Shown: positions 1 to 9,737, counted from the stretch's first letter. The stretch is 64,000 nt of DNA from Nocardioides marmorisolisilvae (GCF_003725775.1 NZ_RJSG01000002.1:558001-622000), one strand, 5' to 3'. Program-made: numbers and translations. Notes: generated by a model not told the origin, from the sequence alone.

Positions 1-606
1 GTCTACCGGGCGCGGTTGCTGCGCGGCGAGTCCGGCCTCGGTCTGCGCGCGCTGTCGCAGGTCGCGCTGCCGGTGCTCCAGGACACCTTGGACCGCTCGC
101 TGATGCTGGCCGCCGCGATGGAGTCCCGCGGGTACGGCAGCAGGCGCGAGGCCGACGGAACCCGTCGGTTGCTCACCGGGACGCTGACGCTCGGGGGGCT
201 GCTCGCGCTGGCGTTCGGGATGTACGGCGTCCTCGACTCCGAGCACACCACCGGCCACTGGGGCGTTCCGCTGCTGGTGCTCGGCTTGTTGTCCTCAGCC
301 GGGGGACTGGCCCTGGGCGGCCGCGAGGTCCGGGTGACCAGCTACCGGTCCGACCCGTGGCGGCTGCCGGAGACCCTCACCGTGCTGTCCGGAGTGGTGA
401 CGGCTACGGCGATGGGGATCAGCCGCAACGTCGACAGCCACCAGCTGGTGATGCCGTTGCAGCCGATCGCGGCGCCGACGCTTCCGTTGCTCGCGACCGT
501 GGGGATCCTGATCGCGGCTCTGCCCGCCTTCGTCACCCCGCCGACGCCGAGCAGCCACCGAGCCGCCGCCCCGGTACGCCGCGAGCTCGAGGAGGTGGCC
601 GGATGA
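1..606 (+). CDS. ECF transporter transmembrane (T) component, 5' end cut by the window
   Basis: The open frame runs from base 1 to the stop at 604-606 (201 residues visible), so the N-terminal half lies outside the window. The segment at about 109-135 encodes AMESRGYG, the AxxxRG-type coupling motif through which EcfT proteins contact their ATPase partners. Several hydrophobic segments follow (about 175-235, 260-300, 370-420, 470-540). The stop overlaps the ATG of the next gene (ATGA), which encodes the ATPase component, so the two are translationally coupled. Family membership is clear; the transported substrate cannot be read from this subunit. Confidence 0.85.
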   Translation, partial: VYRARLLRGESGLGLRALSQVALPVLQDTLDRSLMLAAAMESRGYGSRREADGTRRLLTGTLTLGGLLALAFGMYGVLDSEHTTGHWGVPLLVLGLLSSAGGLALGGREVRVTSYRSDPWRLPETLTVLSGVVTATAMGISRNVDSHQLVMPLQPIAAPTLPLLATVGILIAALPAFVTPPTPSSHRAAAPVRRELEEVAG

Positions 607-2219
607 CCGCGATCGAGCTGCGCGACGTCTCGGTGACCTACGCCGACGCTGTCGAGCCGGTGCTGCGCGAGGTGGACCTGTCGATCTCCGAGGGAGAGCT
701 CGTGCTGGTCGTGGGCCGCACCGGCTCGGGCAAGAGCACCCTGCTCGGCCTGCTCAACGGACTGGTCCCGTACTCGACCGGCGGAACCGTCACCGGCACC
801 GTCACCGTCCACGGTCGCGAGACCAGCGCGCACCGGCCGCGCGACCTGGCCGACCTCGTCGGGGTCGTCGGCCAGGACCCGCTGGCCGGGTTCGTCACCG
901 ACACGGTCGAGGAGGAGCTCGCCTACGGGATGGAGCAGCTCGGCCTGCCGCCCGAGGTGATGCGCAAGCGGGTCGAGGAGACGCTCGACCTTCTCGGCAT
1001 CGCCGAGCTCCGCGACGCCCCGCTGGCCGACCTGTCCGGCGGCCAGCAGCAGCGGGTCGCGATCGGCGCCGTGCTGACCGCGCACCCGAAGGTGCTGGTG
1101 CTCGACGAGCCGACCTCGGCCCTGGACCCGACCGGCGCCGAGGAGGTGCTGGCCGCGATCACCCGCCTGGTTCACGACCTCGGCATCACCGTGGTGGTCG
1201 CCGAGCACCGCGTCGAGCGGGTCCTCGCCTACGCCGACCGCGTCGTGCACGTCGTCGACGGAGCCGTCGAGTCGGGAGAGCCCGCTGCGGTGATGCGCAC
1301 CGCGACGGTGGCGCCACCGGTCGTCGAGCTCGGCCGCTGGGCCGACTGGTCGCCGCTGCCGTTGTCGGTGCGGGACGCCCGGCGGTTGGCGGGGGACCTC
1401 CAGTCCTCGGTGGTTGAGGTGCAGGCGCCCCAGCGCCTGCCTCGAAACCCGATCGTTCTGTCCGCTCGCTCCGTCTCGGTCCGGCACGGTGACCTGGTCG
1501 CCGTGCGAGAGGTCGACCTGGACCTGTACGCCGGCGAGGTGGTGGCGCTGATGGGCCGCAACGGTGCCGGCAAGTCCAGCCTGCTCTGGGCGCTGCAGGG
1601 CTCGGGCCGACGCTCGGGCGGCTCGGTGACCCTCGGTGGTGGCGACGACGCTGTGGACCCTGGCGACCTCGCGCCGGCGGTGCGCCGTACCCGGGTCGGG
1701 CTGGTGCCTCAGACCCCGACCGACCTGCTCTACCTGTCGACCGTGGGGGCCGAGTGCGCCCAGGCCGACACGGAGACCCGGTCCGCTCCCGGAACCTGCC
1801 GCGAGCTGCTGGACCGGATCCTGCCCGACATCGATCCGGCCACCCATCCGCGCGACCTGTCCGAGGGACAGCGCCTCGGACTGGTGCTCGCGGTGCAGCT
1901 CACCGCGCGCCCGGACGTGCTGATGCTCGACGAGCCGACCCGCGGTCTGGACTACCAGGGCAAGGCAGCGCTCGCCGAGGTGCTCCGCGGGCTCGCGGAC
2001 GACGGCCACGCGGTGCTGCTGTCGACCCACGACGTCGAGTTCACCGCGATCGTCGCCGACCGGGTGGTCGTGATGGCGGGCGGCGAGATCGTCGCCGACG
2101 GTCCGACCCGTGACGTCGTGACGTCGAGCCCCGCGTTCGCGCCGCAGATCAGCAAGGTGCTCGGCGGCGGTCTGCTCGCGATGGACGACGTGGTTCGCGC
2201 CTTCGGAGAACGCCGATGA
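603..2219 (+). CDS. ECF transporter ATPase, two ABC domains fused in one chain (EcfA-EcfA')
   Basis: This 538-residue protein energises an ECF uptake transporter. The ATG at 603 is chosen because it overlaps the upstream stop and directly precedes the first ABC domain; the open frame itself extends further upstream. Domain 1 has Walker A GRTGSGKST (residues 38-46) and signature LSGGQQQR (near 144). Domain 2 has GRNGAGKSS (near 318), a divergent signature LSEGQ (near 419) and Walker B LMLDEP (near 440). The linker between the domains (about residues 270-283) is encoded by a copy of the window's long palindromic repeat (1412-1449). The 3' end overlaps the S-component start by four bases. The two-domain fusion is common in actinobacterial ECF systems. 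Confidence 0.93.
   Translation: MTAIELRDVSVTYADAVEPVLREVDLSISEGELVLVVGRTGSGKSTLLGLLNGLVPYSTGGTVTGTVTVHGRETSAHRPRDLADLVGVVGQDPLAGFVTDTVEEELAYGMEQLGLPPEVMRKRVEETLDLLGIAELRDAPLADLSGGQQQRVAIGAVLTAHPKVLVLDEPTSALDPTGAEEVLAAITRLVHDLGITVVVAEHRVERVLAYADRVVHVVDGAVESGEPAAVMRTATVAPPVVELGRWADWSPLPLSVRDARRLAGDLQSSVVEVQAPQRLPRNPIVLSARSVSVRHGDLVAVREVDLDLYAGEVVALMGRNGAGKSSLLWALQGSGRRSGGSVTLGGGDDAVDPGDLAPAVRRTRVGLVPQTPTDLLYLSTVGAECAQADTETRSAPGTCRELLDRILPDIDPATHPRDLSEGQRLGLVLAVQLTARPDVLMLDEPTRGLDYQGKAALAEVLRGLADDGHAVLLSTHDVEFTAIVADRVVVMAGGEIVADGPTRDVVTSSPAFAPQISKVLGGGLLAMDDVVRAFGERR
1412..1449 (+). repeat. Long-form palindromic repeat inside the EcfA linker
   Basis: The 38 bp start with GGTTGAG and end with CGAAACC, the ends shared by all copies of the family in this window. 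The interior forms a hairpin: GAGG-t-GCAGGCGC pairs with GCGCCTGC-CTC around a short loop. It is read in frame as VVEVQAPQRLPRNP in the linker between the two ATPase domains. Confidence 0.75.
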
Positions 2220-3001
2220 GCACCGTCGTCCCTGCGATCGCCCTCCGCCCGCGCTCCACGATCGCCATCGCCCTGGCCGTGGTCGCCGGCCTGATCGCCT
2301 TCGCCTGGCCGCTGCTGGTCACCCCGGGGTCCTCACTGTCGGGCAACGAGGCCGCGCCACTGATCCTCGGCTCGCTGCTGCCGGTCGTGCTGGCCGTGGT
2401 GCTCTTCGAGATCAGCGAGGGCGGCCTGGACCCGAAGGCGGTCGCGATGCTCGGGGTGCTCTCGGCGATCGGCGCGGCGATCCGCCCGCTGGGCGCCGGG
2501 ACTGCCGGCATCGAGACCGTGTTCTTCCTGCTGATCCTGGGAGGGCGTGTCTTCGGGGCCGGCTTCGGGTTCGTGCTCGGCGCGACCACGCTGTTCGGCT
2601 CGGCGCTCTTCACCGGCGGCGTCGGGCCCTGGTTGCCGTACCAGATGCTCGGCGCCGCGATCGTCGGGCTGTTCGCCGGGCTGCTGCCGCCGCTCACCGG
2701 TCGGTGGGAGCTGGCGATGCTGACCGTCTACGGAGCGATCTCGGGAGTCGCCTACGGCGTGCTGCAGAACCTGTCGTTCTGGCCGTTCGGCCTGGGGGAA
2801 CGGACCTCGCTCAGCTTCATCGCCGGTGCCCCGATCACCGAGAACCTGCACCGGTTCTTCGTGTTCTCGTTCTCGACCTCGCTCGGCTGGGACCTGGTCC
2901 GCGGGCTGACCAACGTGGTGCTGATCCTGGTCACCGGGCCGGCGATCCTGGCCACCCTGCGGCGCGCGGCCCGCAAGGCGCACTTCACCCGTGCTGGTTG
3001 A
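2216..3001 (+). CDS. ECF transporter substrate-binding (S) component
   Basis: This 261-residue, almost wholly hydrophobic protein with about six membrane segments ends a T-A-S gene order, which identifies it as the substrate-specificity subunit. Its sequence (for example GIETVFFLLILGGRVFGAGF and a conserved ITENLHRF segment) resembles S components that actinobacterial genomes carry beside a fused A-A ATPase. Cobalamin or a related cofactor is a possible substrate, but I cannot assign it. The start overlaps the ATPase stop by four bases. The stop TGA (2999-3001) lies inside the first of three tandem GGTTGAGCC repeats, so the repeat sets the C-terminus (RAG). Confidence 0.85.
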   Translation: MSTVVPAIALRPRSTIAIALAVVAGLIAFAWPLLVTPGSSLSGNEAAPLILGSLLPVVLAVVLFEISEGGLDPKAVAMLGVLSAIGAAIRPLGAGTAGIETVFFLLILGGRVFGAGFGFVLGATTLFGSALFTGGVGPWLPYQMLGAAIVGLFAGLLPPLTGRWELAMLTVYGAISGVAYGVLQNLSFWPFGLGERTSLSFIAGAPITENLHRFFVFSFSTSLGWDLVRGLTNVVLILVTGPAILATLRRAARKAHFTRAG

Positions 3002-3080
3002 GCCTGTCGAAACCTCCTTGCCCGTGCTGGTTGAGCCTGTCGAAACCTCCTTACCCGTGCTGGTTGAGCCTGTCGAAACC
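2991..3080 (+). repeat. Three tandem copies of the GGTTGAGCCTGTCGAAACC repeat, 33 bp period
   Basis: Copies start at 2991, 3024 and 3057. Each reads GTGCTGGTTGAGCC followed by TGTCGAAACC, with a 9 bp spacer (TCCTTGCCC, TCCTTACCC). The array fills the gap between the stop of the S component (2999-3001, inside copy 1) and the stop of the convergent DUF1697 gene (3083). It lies where a terminator would be expected, but the repeat forms only a weak imperfect hairpin. Confidence 0.95.
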
Positions 3081-3082
3081 CC

Positions 3083-3613
3083 TCAGCACCAGCGATCCAC
3101 GATCTCCGTCAGCACCTTGAGGCTGCGGTTCGTGGCGGGTCCGACTGCCTTCTCCAGCTTGGGGTTCGAGAGCTTGGCCTGCCCGTAGGGGATGTCGTAG
3201 AGCAGGTGCACCGCCCTGCCGTGGACCACCACGGTCTCGCCCGGAAGGCTCAGCGCGGCACCTGCCGCCGCCTGCGCCGCGGTGGCCGGCTGCTGGAGCA
3301 GGCTCACGTAGTGCGCGTACTCCGGCTTCTTCTCCGGGACCTCGGATGCCTCCTCGACCAGGGTGCGCAGCTCGGCCGGGGTGAACACCATGGTGGGCAC
3401 CTCGAATCCGCGGTCGGCGAGGAACAGCGCCTCGAGCTCGTCCTGGACCTTGGCCCGCGAGCGCAGCGGCGTCGTGATCCGGACGTTGCCGGTCTGGATG
3501 TAGGTGTCCACGTCGTCGTACCCGGCGCCGGTCAGTGCGGCGCGGAGGTCGGCGGTCTTGTACTGCCGTTTCCCGATGTTCACCGCGCGCAGGAAACCGA
3601 TGTGGGTGGGCAT
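3083..3613 (-). CDS. DUF1697 family protein
   Basis: This 176-residue cytosolic protein matches DUF1697 in length and pattern: the N-terminal HIGFLRAVNIG block, TGNVRI near residue 43, and the C-terminal ATNRSLKVLTEI block. The function of the family is unknown. The start at 3613 is supported by a TAGCCT -10 box (3620-3625 on the minus strand) six bases upstream, so the mRNA is probably leaderless. It converges on the ECF operon with the tandem repeats between them. Confidence 0.85.
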   Translation of the reverse strand: MPTHIGFLRAVNIGKRQYKTADLRAALTGAGYDDVDTYIQTGNVRITTPLRSRAKVQDELEALFLADRGFEVPTMVFTPAELRTLVEEASEVPEKKPEYAHYVSLLQQPATAAQAAAGAALSLPGETVVVHGRAVHLLYDIPYGQAKLSNPKLEKAVGPATNRSLKVLTEIVDRWC

Positions 3614-3619
3614 GTGCTG

Positions 3620-3625
3620 AGGCTA
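3620..3625 (-). promoter_or_regulatory. -10 box TAGCCT for the DUF1697 gene
   Basis: TAGCCT reads on the minus strand six bases before the ATG at 3613. This is the TANNNT-plus-6 spacing seen at many starts in this window and implies a leaderless transcript. Confidence 0.5.
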
Positions 3626-3651
3626 GCCGCGCCATCTGACAAGGTGGCGCC

Positions 3652-4005
3652 ATGGCGACCAAGGAAGAGATCCACGCGCTGATCGAGAGCTACGTCGCGG
3701 CCGTGGGCCGTCAGGACCTGGAGGGGACGCTGGCGGTGTTCGCCGACGACGCCTACCAGGAGGACCCGATCGGCACCCCGCCGAACGTCGGAATCGACGC
3801 CGTGCGCGGGTTCTTCGAGAAGTCCTTCGGGATGCCGTTCAGCACCGAGCTGACCGGTCCGGTCCTGGTCGCCGGCGACTTCGCGTCGTTCCACTTCACC
3901 ATCACCGTCCCGCTGGGCGAGGAGAACATGGTGGTGCGGGTGATCGACACGATCCGGGTCGACGGCGAGGGACGCATCGCCGAGCTCCGCGCCGTCGTCG
4001 ACTGA
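3652..4005 (+). CDS. NTF2-like (SnoaL/ketosteroid-isomerase fold) protein
   Basis: The 117-residue protein has the length and layout of the NTF2-like superfamily: an N-terminal helix ([28 protein letters not shown]), an EDPIGT turn, then beta strands ending in [22 protein letters not shown]. Members include steroid delta-isomerases, polyketide cyclases and many proteins without known activity, so no substrate is proposed. It lies 13 bases before clpS but has its own apparent start, and clpS has its own -10 box. Confidence 0.75.
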   Translation: MATKEEIHALIESYVAAVGRQDLEGTLAVFADDAYQEDPIGTPPNVGIDAVRGFFEKSFGMPFSTELTGPVLVAGDFASFHFTITVPLGEENMVVRVIDTIRVDGEGRIAELRAVVD

Positions 4006-4006
4006 C

Positions 4007-4012
4007 TACGCT
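4007..4012 (+). promoter_or_regulatory. -10 box TACGCT for clpS (leaderless)
   Basis: TACGCT lies six bases before the clpS ATG at 4019, with no Shine-Dalgarno sequence between them. Confidence 0.5.
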
Positions 4013-4018
4013 GGTCCC

Positions 4019-4318
4019 ATGTCAGCTCCCAGCCCGATCGAGCTCGACGAACCGGTCACCGACGACCTCACCCTGCTGGCGACTCCCTGGGTCACCATCG
4101 TGTGGAACGACCCGGTGAACCTGATGTCGTACGTGACCTTCGTCTTCACGACGTACTTCAAGTACTCGAAGAAGAAGGCCGAGAAGCTGATGCTCGAGGT
4201 GCACCACGACGGCCGCTCGGTGGTCTCCACCGGCAGCCGCGAGGAGATGGAGCGCGACGTGCAGGCGATGCACGAGTACGGGCTGTGGGCGACGATGCAG
4301 AAGGCTGACACCCCGTGA
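4019..4318 (+). CDS. clpS: ATP-dependent Clp protease adaptor ClpS
   Basis: ClpS brings N-degron substrates (bulky hydrophobic N-terminal residues) to the ClpC/ClpP protease. The 99-residue protein shows the family core: [20 protein letters not shown] near residues 24-43, where the N and D line the N-degron pocket, then [19 protein letters not shown] and a final EYGLWATM block. The stop overlaps the GTG of the DUF2017 gene. The same order (Rv1331, Rv1332) is found in mycobacteria, which supports the call. It appears to be transcribed without a leader from TACGCT at 4007. Confidence 0.95.
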   Translation: MSAPSPIELDEPVTDDLTLLATPWVTIVWNDPVNLMSYVTFVFTTYFKYSKKKAEKLMLEVHHDGRSVVSTGSREEMERDVQAMHEYGLWATMQKADTP

Positions 4319-4890
4319 GCGGCTTCACGCGCGTCAAGAAGACCGGTGTCTGCGCGGCGACCTTCAGCGCGTTCGAGGCGGACCTGCTGCGCTCGCTGGC
4401 CGGCCAGCTGATCGAGCTGCTGCGCAACGAGGTCGCCGCCCCGGAGACCCTCGACCCGCTGGAGCAGCTGCTGGACTTCTCCGGGCCGACGTTGGTGCCC
4501 GAGGACCCGGTGCTGGCACGGCTCTTCCCGACGGCCTACCCCGAGGACGCCGAGGCCGCCGCCGAGTTCCGCCGCTACACCGAGTCGGACCTGCGCAACG
4601 GCAAGGCCGCCGGCGCCGCCACCATCATCGACACCCTCGAGGAGGCGGGCCTCGACGAGCAGCCCGAGGACGGCGTCTTCATCGACGTCGAGCTCGGGCC
4701 GCAGGCCGCCGTCACCTGGATGCGCTCGTTCACCGACATGCGGCTGGCGATCGCGACCCGGCTCGGCATCGAGGAGGGGGACGAGGAGCGCTGGTACGCG
4801 CTGCCGGATGACGACCCCGAGGGACAGGTGCACGACATCTACGAGTGGGTCGGCTACCTCCAGGAGACGCTCGTCCACGCTGCCTCCTGA
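4315..4890 (+). CDS. DUF2017 family protein, partner of ClpS in gene order
   Basis: The 191-residue acidic cytosolic protein matches the actinobacterial DUF2017 family (Rv1332-like), which almost always follows clpS. The start is the GTG at 4315, overlapping the clpS stop by four bases, so translation is probably coupled. The sequence has an [12 protein letters not shown] helix near the N-terminus, an acidic middle and a [27 protein letters not shown] tail segment. No catalytic motif is visible. The tight coupling suggests a role linked to Clp proteolysis, which is inference only. Confidence 0.88.
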   Translation: MSGFTRVKKTGVCAATFSAFEADLLRSLAGQLIELLRNEVAAPETLDPLEQLLDFSGPTLVPEDPVLARLFPTAYPEDAEAAAEFRRYTESDLRNGKAAGAATIIDTLEEAGLDEQPEDGVFIDVELGPQAAVTWMRSFTDMRLAIATRLGIEEGDEERWYALPDDDPEGQVHDIYEWVGYLQETLVHAAS

Positions 4891-4993
4891 AGCGTTCACC
4901 GCAGGTTTCCCCGGCCACCGGTTATCCGGGACGCCGGCTGGGTATGAGAGCCACGGCTGATCGGAGCCGTTCCCCACTCTCTCGGAGGTCTCG

Positions 4994-5878
4994 TTGTTCG
5001 CTCGAGTCCGGATCGCCCAGGCGATCACACGCAATTCCCGACGTACGCTCACCGTGCTGGCGCTCGCCGGCGCCGCCCTCGGGCTGACCCTGACCGGGTC
5101 CGCCGTCGCGGGAGGCCACGTCGCGGTGCCCGCCCCGCCGGCCAGTCCCACCAGCGCGTCGCAGATCCAGAACATCGACCAGGTGAAGACCGCCATCAAG
5201 GGCTACTACGGCGACACCACCACCGCCCAGGTCGACCCGGTCGACAACAGCATCGACGGCGGCGACAAGGCGCTGCACACCTTCTCCTCGACCAGTGCGT
5301 ACGTGAAGGAGATGGCGGGCATCGAGGCGCACGCCCAGGCCTACCTCGAGGACCCGTACCGCGGTCACCACCACCATCACCACGCGCACGGCCAGAAGGC
5401 GGTGCTGTTCGACGTCGACGACACCACGCTGAACACCTACAGCTACGAGATCTACAGCAACTTCGTCTACAACCCCACGACGAACGCTGCCTTCGTCAAC
5501 GCGGGTGTGTTCCCAGCGGTGCCGGGGATGCCGGCGCTGGTCAGCTGGGCCCAGGACCACGGCTACACCGTGTTCTTCCTGACCGGTCGCCCCGAGTCCC
5601 AGCGCGCCGGGACCCAGGCCAACCTGCAGAGCGTCGGGTACCCGGCCGTCCCGAACGCGCAGCTGTACCTGAAGGACCTCAGTGCGCCCTGGCTCTCCAG
5701 CTGTGCGACCTCGACGCCGGTGTGCACCACGGTCCAGTACAAGTCGCTGACCCGGCAGCACATCGAGTCGATGGGCTACGACATCGTCGCCAACTTCGGT
5801 GACCAGTACAGCGACCTGACCGGCGGATTCGCCGACAAGACGTTCAAGGTCCCGAACCCGATGTACTTCCTGCCCTGA
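4994..5878 (+). CDS. Secreted HAD-family acid phosphatase
   Basis: The start is the TTG at 4994, five bases after GGAGG (4984-4988). An N-terminal signal sequence (basic RNSRR, then hydrophobic residues 19-36) indicates export. The HAD motif LFDVDDTTLNTY gives nucleophile D140 and acid D142; motif II is FFLTGRPESQR, and motif IV lies in VANFGDQYSDLTGG. This matches the plant-type/class-B acid phosphatase family (about 295 residues). Residues 125-130 are a run of six histidines, with another at 132, just before the first catalytic strand; this could bind divalent metal. It is monocistronic and followed by a hairpin at 5888-5936. Confidence 0.88.
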   Translation: MFARVRIAQAITRNSRRTLTVLALAGAALGLTLTGSAVAGGHVAVPAPPASPTSASQIQNIDQVKTAIKGYYGDTTTAQVDPVDNSIDGGDKALHTFSSTSAYVKEMAGIEAHAQAYLEDPYRGHHHHHHAHGQKAVLFDVDDTTLNTYSYEIYSNFVYNPTTNAAFVNAGVFPAVPGMPALVSWAQDHGYTVFFLTGRPESQRAGTQANLQSVGYPAVPNAQLYLKDLSAPWLSSCATSTPVCTTVQYKSLTRQHIESMGYDIVANFGDQYSDLTGGFADKTFKVPNPMYFLP

Positions 5879-5887
5879 CACCCCCAC

Positions 5888-5936
5888 GGCAGCGCCGTCC
5901 GGAGCGTGGGCCTCGTGCCTCCCGGACGGCGCTGTC
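5888..5936 (+). terminator. Hairpin terminator after the acid phosphatase gene
   Basis: GGCAGCGCCGTCCGG (5888-5902) pairs with CCGGACGGCGCTGTC (5922-5936), 15 bp with one G-T pair and a 19-base loop. There is no U tract, as is usual in high-GC actinobacteria. Confidence 0.7.
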
Positions 5937-5939
5937 GCC

Positions 5940-5945
5940 TACGCT
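5940..5945 (+). promoter_or_regulatory. -10 box TACGCT for the mec-cysO-cysM operon (leaderless)
   Basis: TACGCT lies seven bases before the GTG at 5953, directly downstream of the upstream terminator hairpin. Confidence 0.5.
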
Positions 5946-5952
5946 TGTCCAC

Positions 5953-6390
5953 GTGTTGAGACTCGACCAGGCGACGTACGACGCCATCGTGGCGCACGCC
6001 AAGCGGGACCACCCGGACGAGGCGTGCGGCATCGTCGCCGGCCCCGAGGGGTCGGACGCGGCGACGCGGCACGTGCCGATGATCAACGCCGCCGGATCGC
6101 CGACCTTCTACGAGTTCGACTCCTCAGAGCTGCTCGCGCTCTACAAGGAGATGTGGGCCAAGGACGAGGAGCCGGTGGTGATCTACCACTCGCACACTGC
6201 GACCGAGGCCTACCCGAGCCGCACCGACATCGGGCTGGCCAACGAGCCAGGAGCGCACTATGTGCTCGTTTCCACACGGGAACATGGGAATAGTGACGGC
6301 CCGGTGGAGTTCAGGTCGTACAGAATCATCGACGGCGACGTGACCGAGGAACCGGTCGAGGTCGTTGAACAGCTGACGGAAAGCGCCTAG
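5953..6390 (+). CDS. mec: Mec: JAMM/MPN zinc peptidase releasing cysteine from CysO
   Basis: The 145-residue protein has a complete JAMM motif: E23 (in DEACG), H79 and H81 (YHSHTAT), S89 and D92 (PSRTD). In mycobacteria the orthologue Mec (Rv1334) hydrolyses the CysO-cysteine adduct, freeing cysteine and CysO. The next genes, cysO at 6400 and cysM at 6674, complete that pathway in the same order as Rv1334-Rv1336. The GTG at 5953 follows TACGCT by seven bases, suggesting a leaderless operon mRNA. All catalytic residues are present. Confidence 0.93.
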   Translation: MLRLDQATYDAIVAHAKRDHPDEACGIVAGPEGSDAATRHVPMINAAGSPTFYEFDSSELLALYKEMWAKDEEPVVIYHSHTATEAYPSRTDIGLANEPGAHYVLVSTREHGNSDGPVEFRSYRIIDGDVTEEPVEVVEQLTESA

Positions 6391-6399
6391 AGGAGCGAC

Positions 6400-7969
<1,570 letters not shown>

Positions 7970-7977
<8 letters not shown>

Positions 7978-8371
7978 GAAGGCGGGCCGGGCGGCGACCA
8001 GCCGCGGTTTCGGCCGCGTCATCGTCTTCGTCTACGGCATCCTGGCGTTCGCCGCGAGCGGCCGGGCGACCTTCGAGCTGACCACCAAGTTCAGCGACGC
8101 GCCGTTCCCGTACTCGCTCTCGATCCTGGCCGCCGTGATCTACGTCGTCGCCACCTGGGCGCTGGCCACCGGGCGGCGCCGGATCGCGCTGGCGACCGTC
8201 TCCTTCGAGCTGCTCGGGGTGCTGGCGGTGGGCCTGAGCAGCCTGCTCGCCACCGACAAGTTCCCCGAGGCCAGCGTCTGGTCGGACTTCGGAGCCGGCT
8301 ACGGCTGGGTGCCGCTGGTGCTGCCGATGGTCGGCCTGTGGTGGCTCTACCGGACCCGCCGCGTCGGTTGA
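7970..8371 (+). CDS. Small four-helix integral membrane protein
   Basis: The 133-residue protein has four hydrophobic stretches (about residues 16-34, 48-66, 74-93, 106-127) and a basic C-terminus. It resembles short actinobacterial integral membrane proteins annotated only by topology. The start overlaps the preceding gene. The last codons GTC GGT TGA lie in the long palindromic repeat at 8366-8400, so the repeat supplies the stop codon. Confidence 0.75.
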
Positions 8372-8400
8372 GGAGGTTGCGCTGCAACCGTCCCGAAACC
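8366..8400 (+). repeat. Long-form palindromic repeat supplying the stop of the preceding gene
   Basis: The 35 bp begin GGTTGAGG, contain the inner hairpin GGTTGCG-CT-GCAACC, and end CCCGAAACC. It has the same ends as the copy in EcfA. The TGA at 8369-8371 ends the upstream membrane-protein gene. Confidence 0.7.
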
Positions 8401-8439
8401 CGGTCGCCGGAATGAACCCGGGTCGCCGAGACTTGTCCT

Positions 8440-9699
8440 GTGGTGAGCAGTGACGTGACGGCCCAGCCGACCGATTCGACCGTGACGGTTGAGCCTGTCG
8501 AAACCCGTGCCGAAACCCGGGCGACCCACGTCGGCCTCGCCATCACCGCCCTCGCGCTCGGCGGATTCGCGATCGGCACCACGGAGTTCGTGACCATGGG
8601 TCTGCTCCCGGAGATCGCGGACGGCATCCACCGCTCGATCCCGACGACCGGCCACATCATCTCGGCCTACGCGCTCGGGGTCGTGGTGGGCGCACCGGTG
8701 ATCGTCTCGCTCGGCGCCCGCCTTCCGCGCCGCGGTCTGGCTGTCGCCCTGGTGCTGGCGCTCGGGATCGGCAACGCGGTCACCGCGGTGGCGCACGGGT
8801 ACAGCCAGGTGATGGTCGCCCGGTTCCTCGCCGGTCTCCCGCACGGCGCCTACTTCGGGGTCGCCTCGCTGATCGCGGCGTCGCTCGTTCCCGAGGACCG
8901 GCGCGGACGGGCCGTGAGCGGCGTGATGCTCGGCCTCTCGGTCGCGACGGTGGCCGGTGTCCCGGCGAGCACCTGGCTCGGCCAGGGTCTCGGCTGGCGC
9001 AGCGCCTACTGGGCCGTGCTCGGGATCACCGTGGTGACGATGGTCGGCATCCTGGCCTTCGTCCCGTCCTCGCCCGGCAACCGCAGCGCCACGATCCGCG
9101 GCGAGCTGACCGCGCTGACCAAGCCCCAGGTGCTGTTCGCCCTGGGCGCGGGGATGATCGGGTTCGGCGGCATCTTCGCGATGTACTCCTACGTCGCTCC
9201 GCTGGTCACCGATGTCGCGGACCTGTCGCGCTCGGCGATCCCGTGGTTCCTGCTCGCCTTCGGCATCGGCTCGGTCTTCGGGTCCTGGCTCGCCGGTCGA
9301 CTGGCGGACTGGGACAACGTCCGTGCGATCGTGGTCGGCTTCCTCGCCATCGTCGGGGTACTGCTCGCCGTCGTCGCGGTGGCGGGCTTCCCCCTCGCGC
9401 TGTGGCTGATGGTCCTCGGAGTCGGTGTGCTCGGCTCGGTGCTGGCGATCAACCTGCAGATCCGGCTGATGCACTCGGCGGGGGACGCCGAGATGCTCGG
9501 GGCGGCCCTGAACCACTCCGCGCTCAACATCGCGAACGGCCTGGGCGCCTGGCTCGGGGCCGTGGTGATCGCGGACGGCCACGGCTACCGCGCGCCGAGC
9601 CTGGTCGGGGCCGGGCTCGCAGGTCTGGGCCTGCTGGTGTTCCTGCTCGGCCTGACGCGGACCGCGAAAAGTGTGCCCCAGGGAACAAGCGGGACGTGA
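8440..9699 (+). CDS. MFS transporter of the DHA1 drug/sugar-efflux type
   Basis: The 419-residue protein has about 12 membrane helices. GTTEFVTMGLLPEIA in helix 1 and the GARLPRRGLAV loop between helices 2 and 3 are typical of the DHA1 group (AraJ, CmlR, PbuE-like exporters). The substrate is unknown. The GTG at 8440 is the first plausible start. The N-terminal cytosolic tail carries VEPVET, encoded by the short repeat at 8487-8505. The gene lies between the cysM group and murI, where mycobacteria have a rhomboid gene (Rv1337), so it is an addition to the conserved block. Confidence 0.85.
   Translation: MVSSDVTAQPTDSTVTVEPVETRAETRATHVGLAITALALGGFAIGTTEFVTMGLLPEIADGIHRSIPTTGHIISAYALGVVVGAPVIVSLGARLPRRGLAVALVLALGIGNAVTAVAHGYSQVMVARFLAGLPHGAYFGVASLIAASLVPEDRRGRAVSGVMLGLSVATVAGVPASTWLGQGLGWRSAYWAVLGITVVTMVGILAFVPSSPGNRSATIRGELTALTKPQVLFALGAGMIGFGGIFAMYSYVAPLVTDVADLSRSAIPWFLLAFGIGSVFGSWLAGRLADWDNVRAIVVGFLAIVGVLLAVVAVAGFPLALWLMVLGVGVLGSVLAINLQIRLMHSAGDAEMLGAALNHSALNIANGLGAWLGAVVIADGHGYRAPSLVGAGLAGLGLLVFLLGLTRTAKSVPQGTSGT
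8487..8505 (+). repeat. Short GGTTGAGCCTGTCGAAACC repeat inside the MFS gene
   Basis: An exact 19-base copy is read in frame as (G)TT GAG CCT GTC GAA ACC, giving VEPVET at about residues 17-22, before the first helix. A nearby CGAAACCCG (8511-8519) looks like a partial duplication of its end. Confidence 0.9.
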
Positions 9700-9737
9700 T
9701 GTGGGTCGCGGTCGTCCCCAAAACGGACGATCACCAC

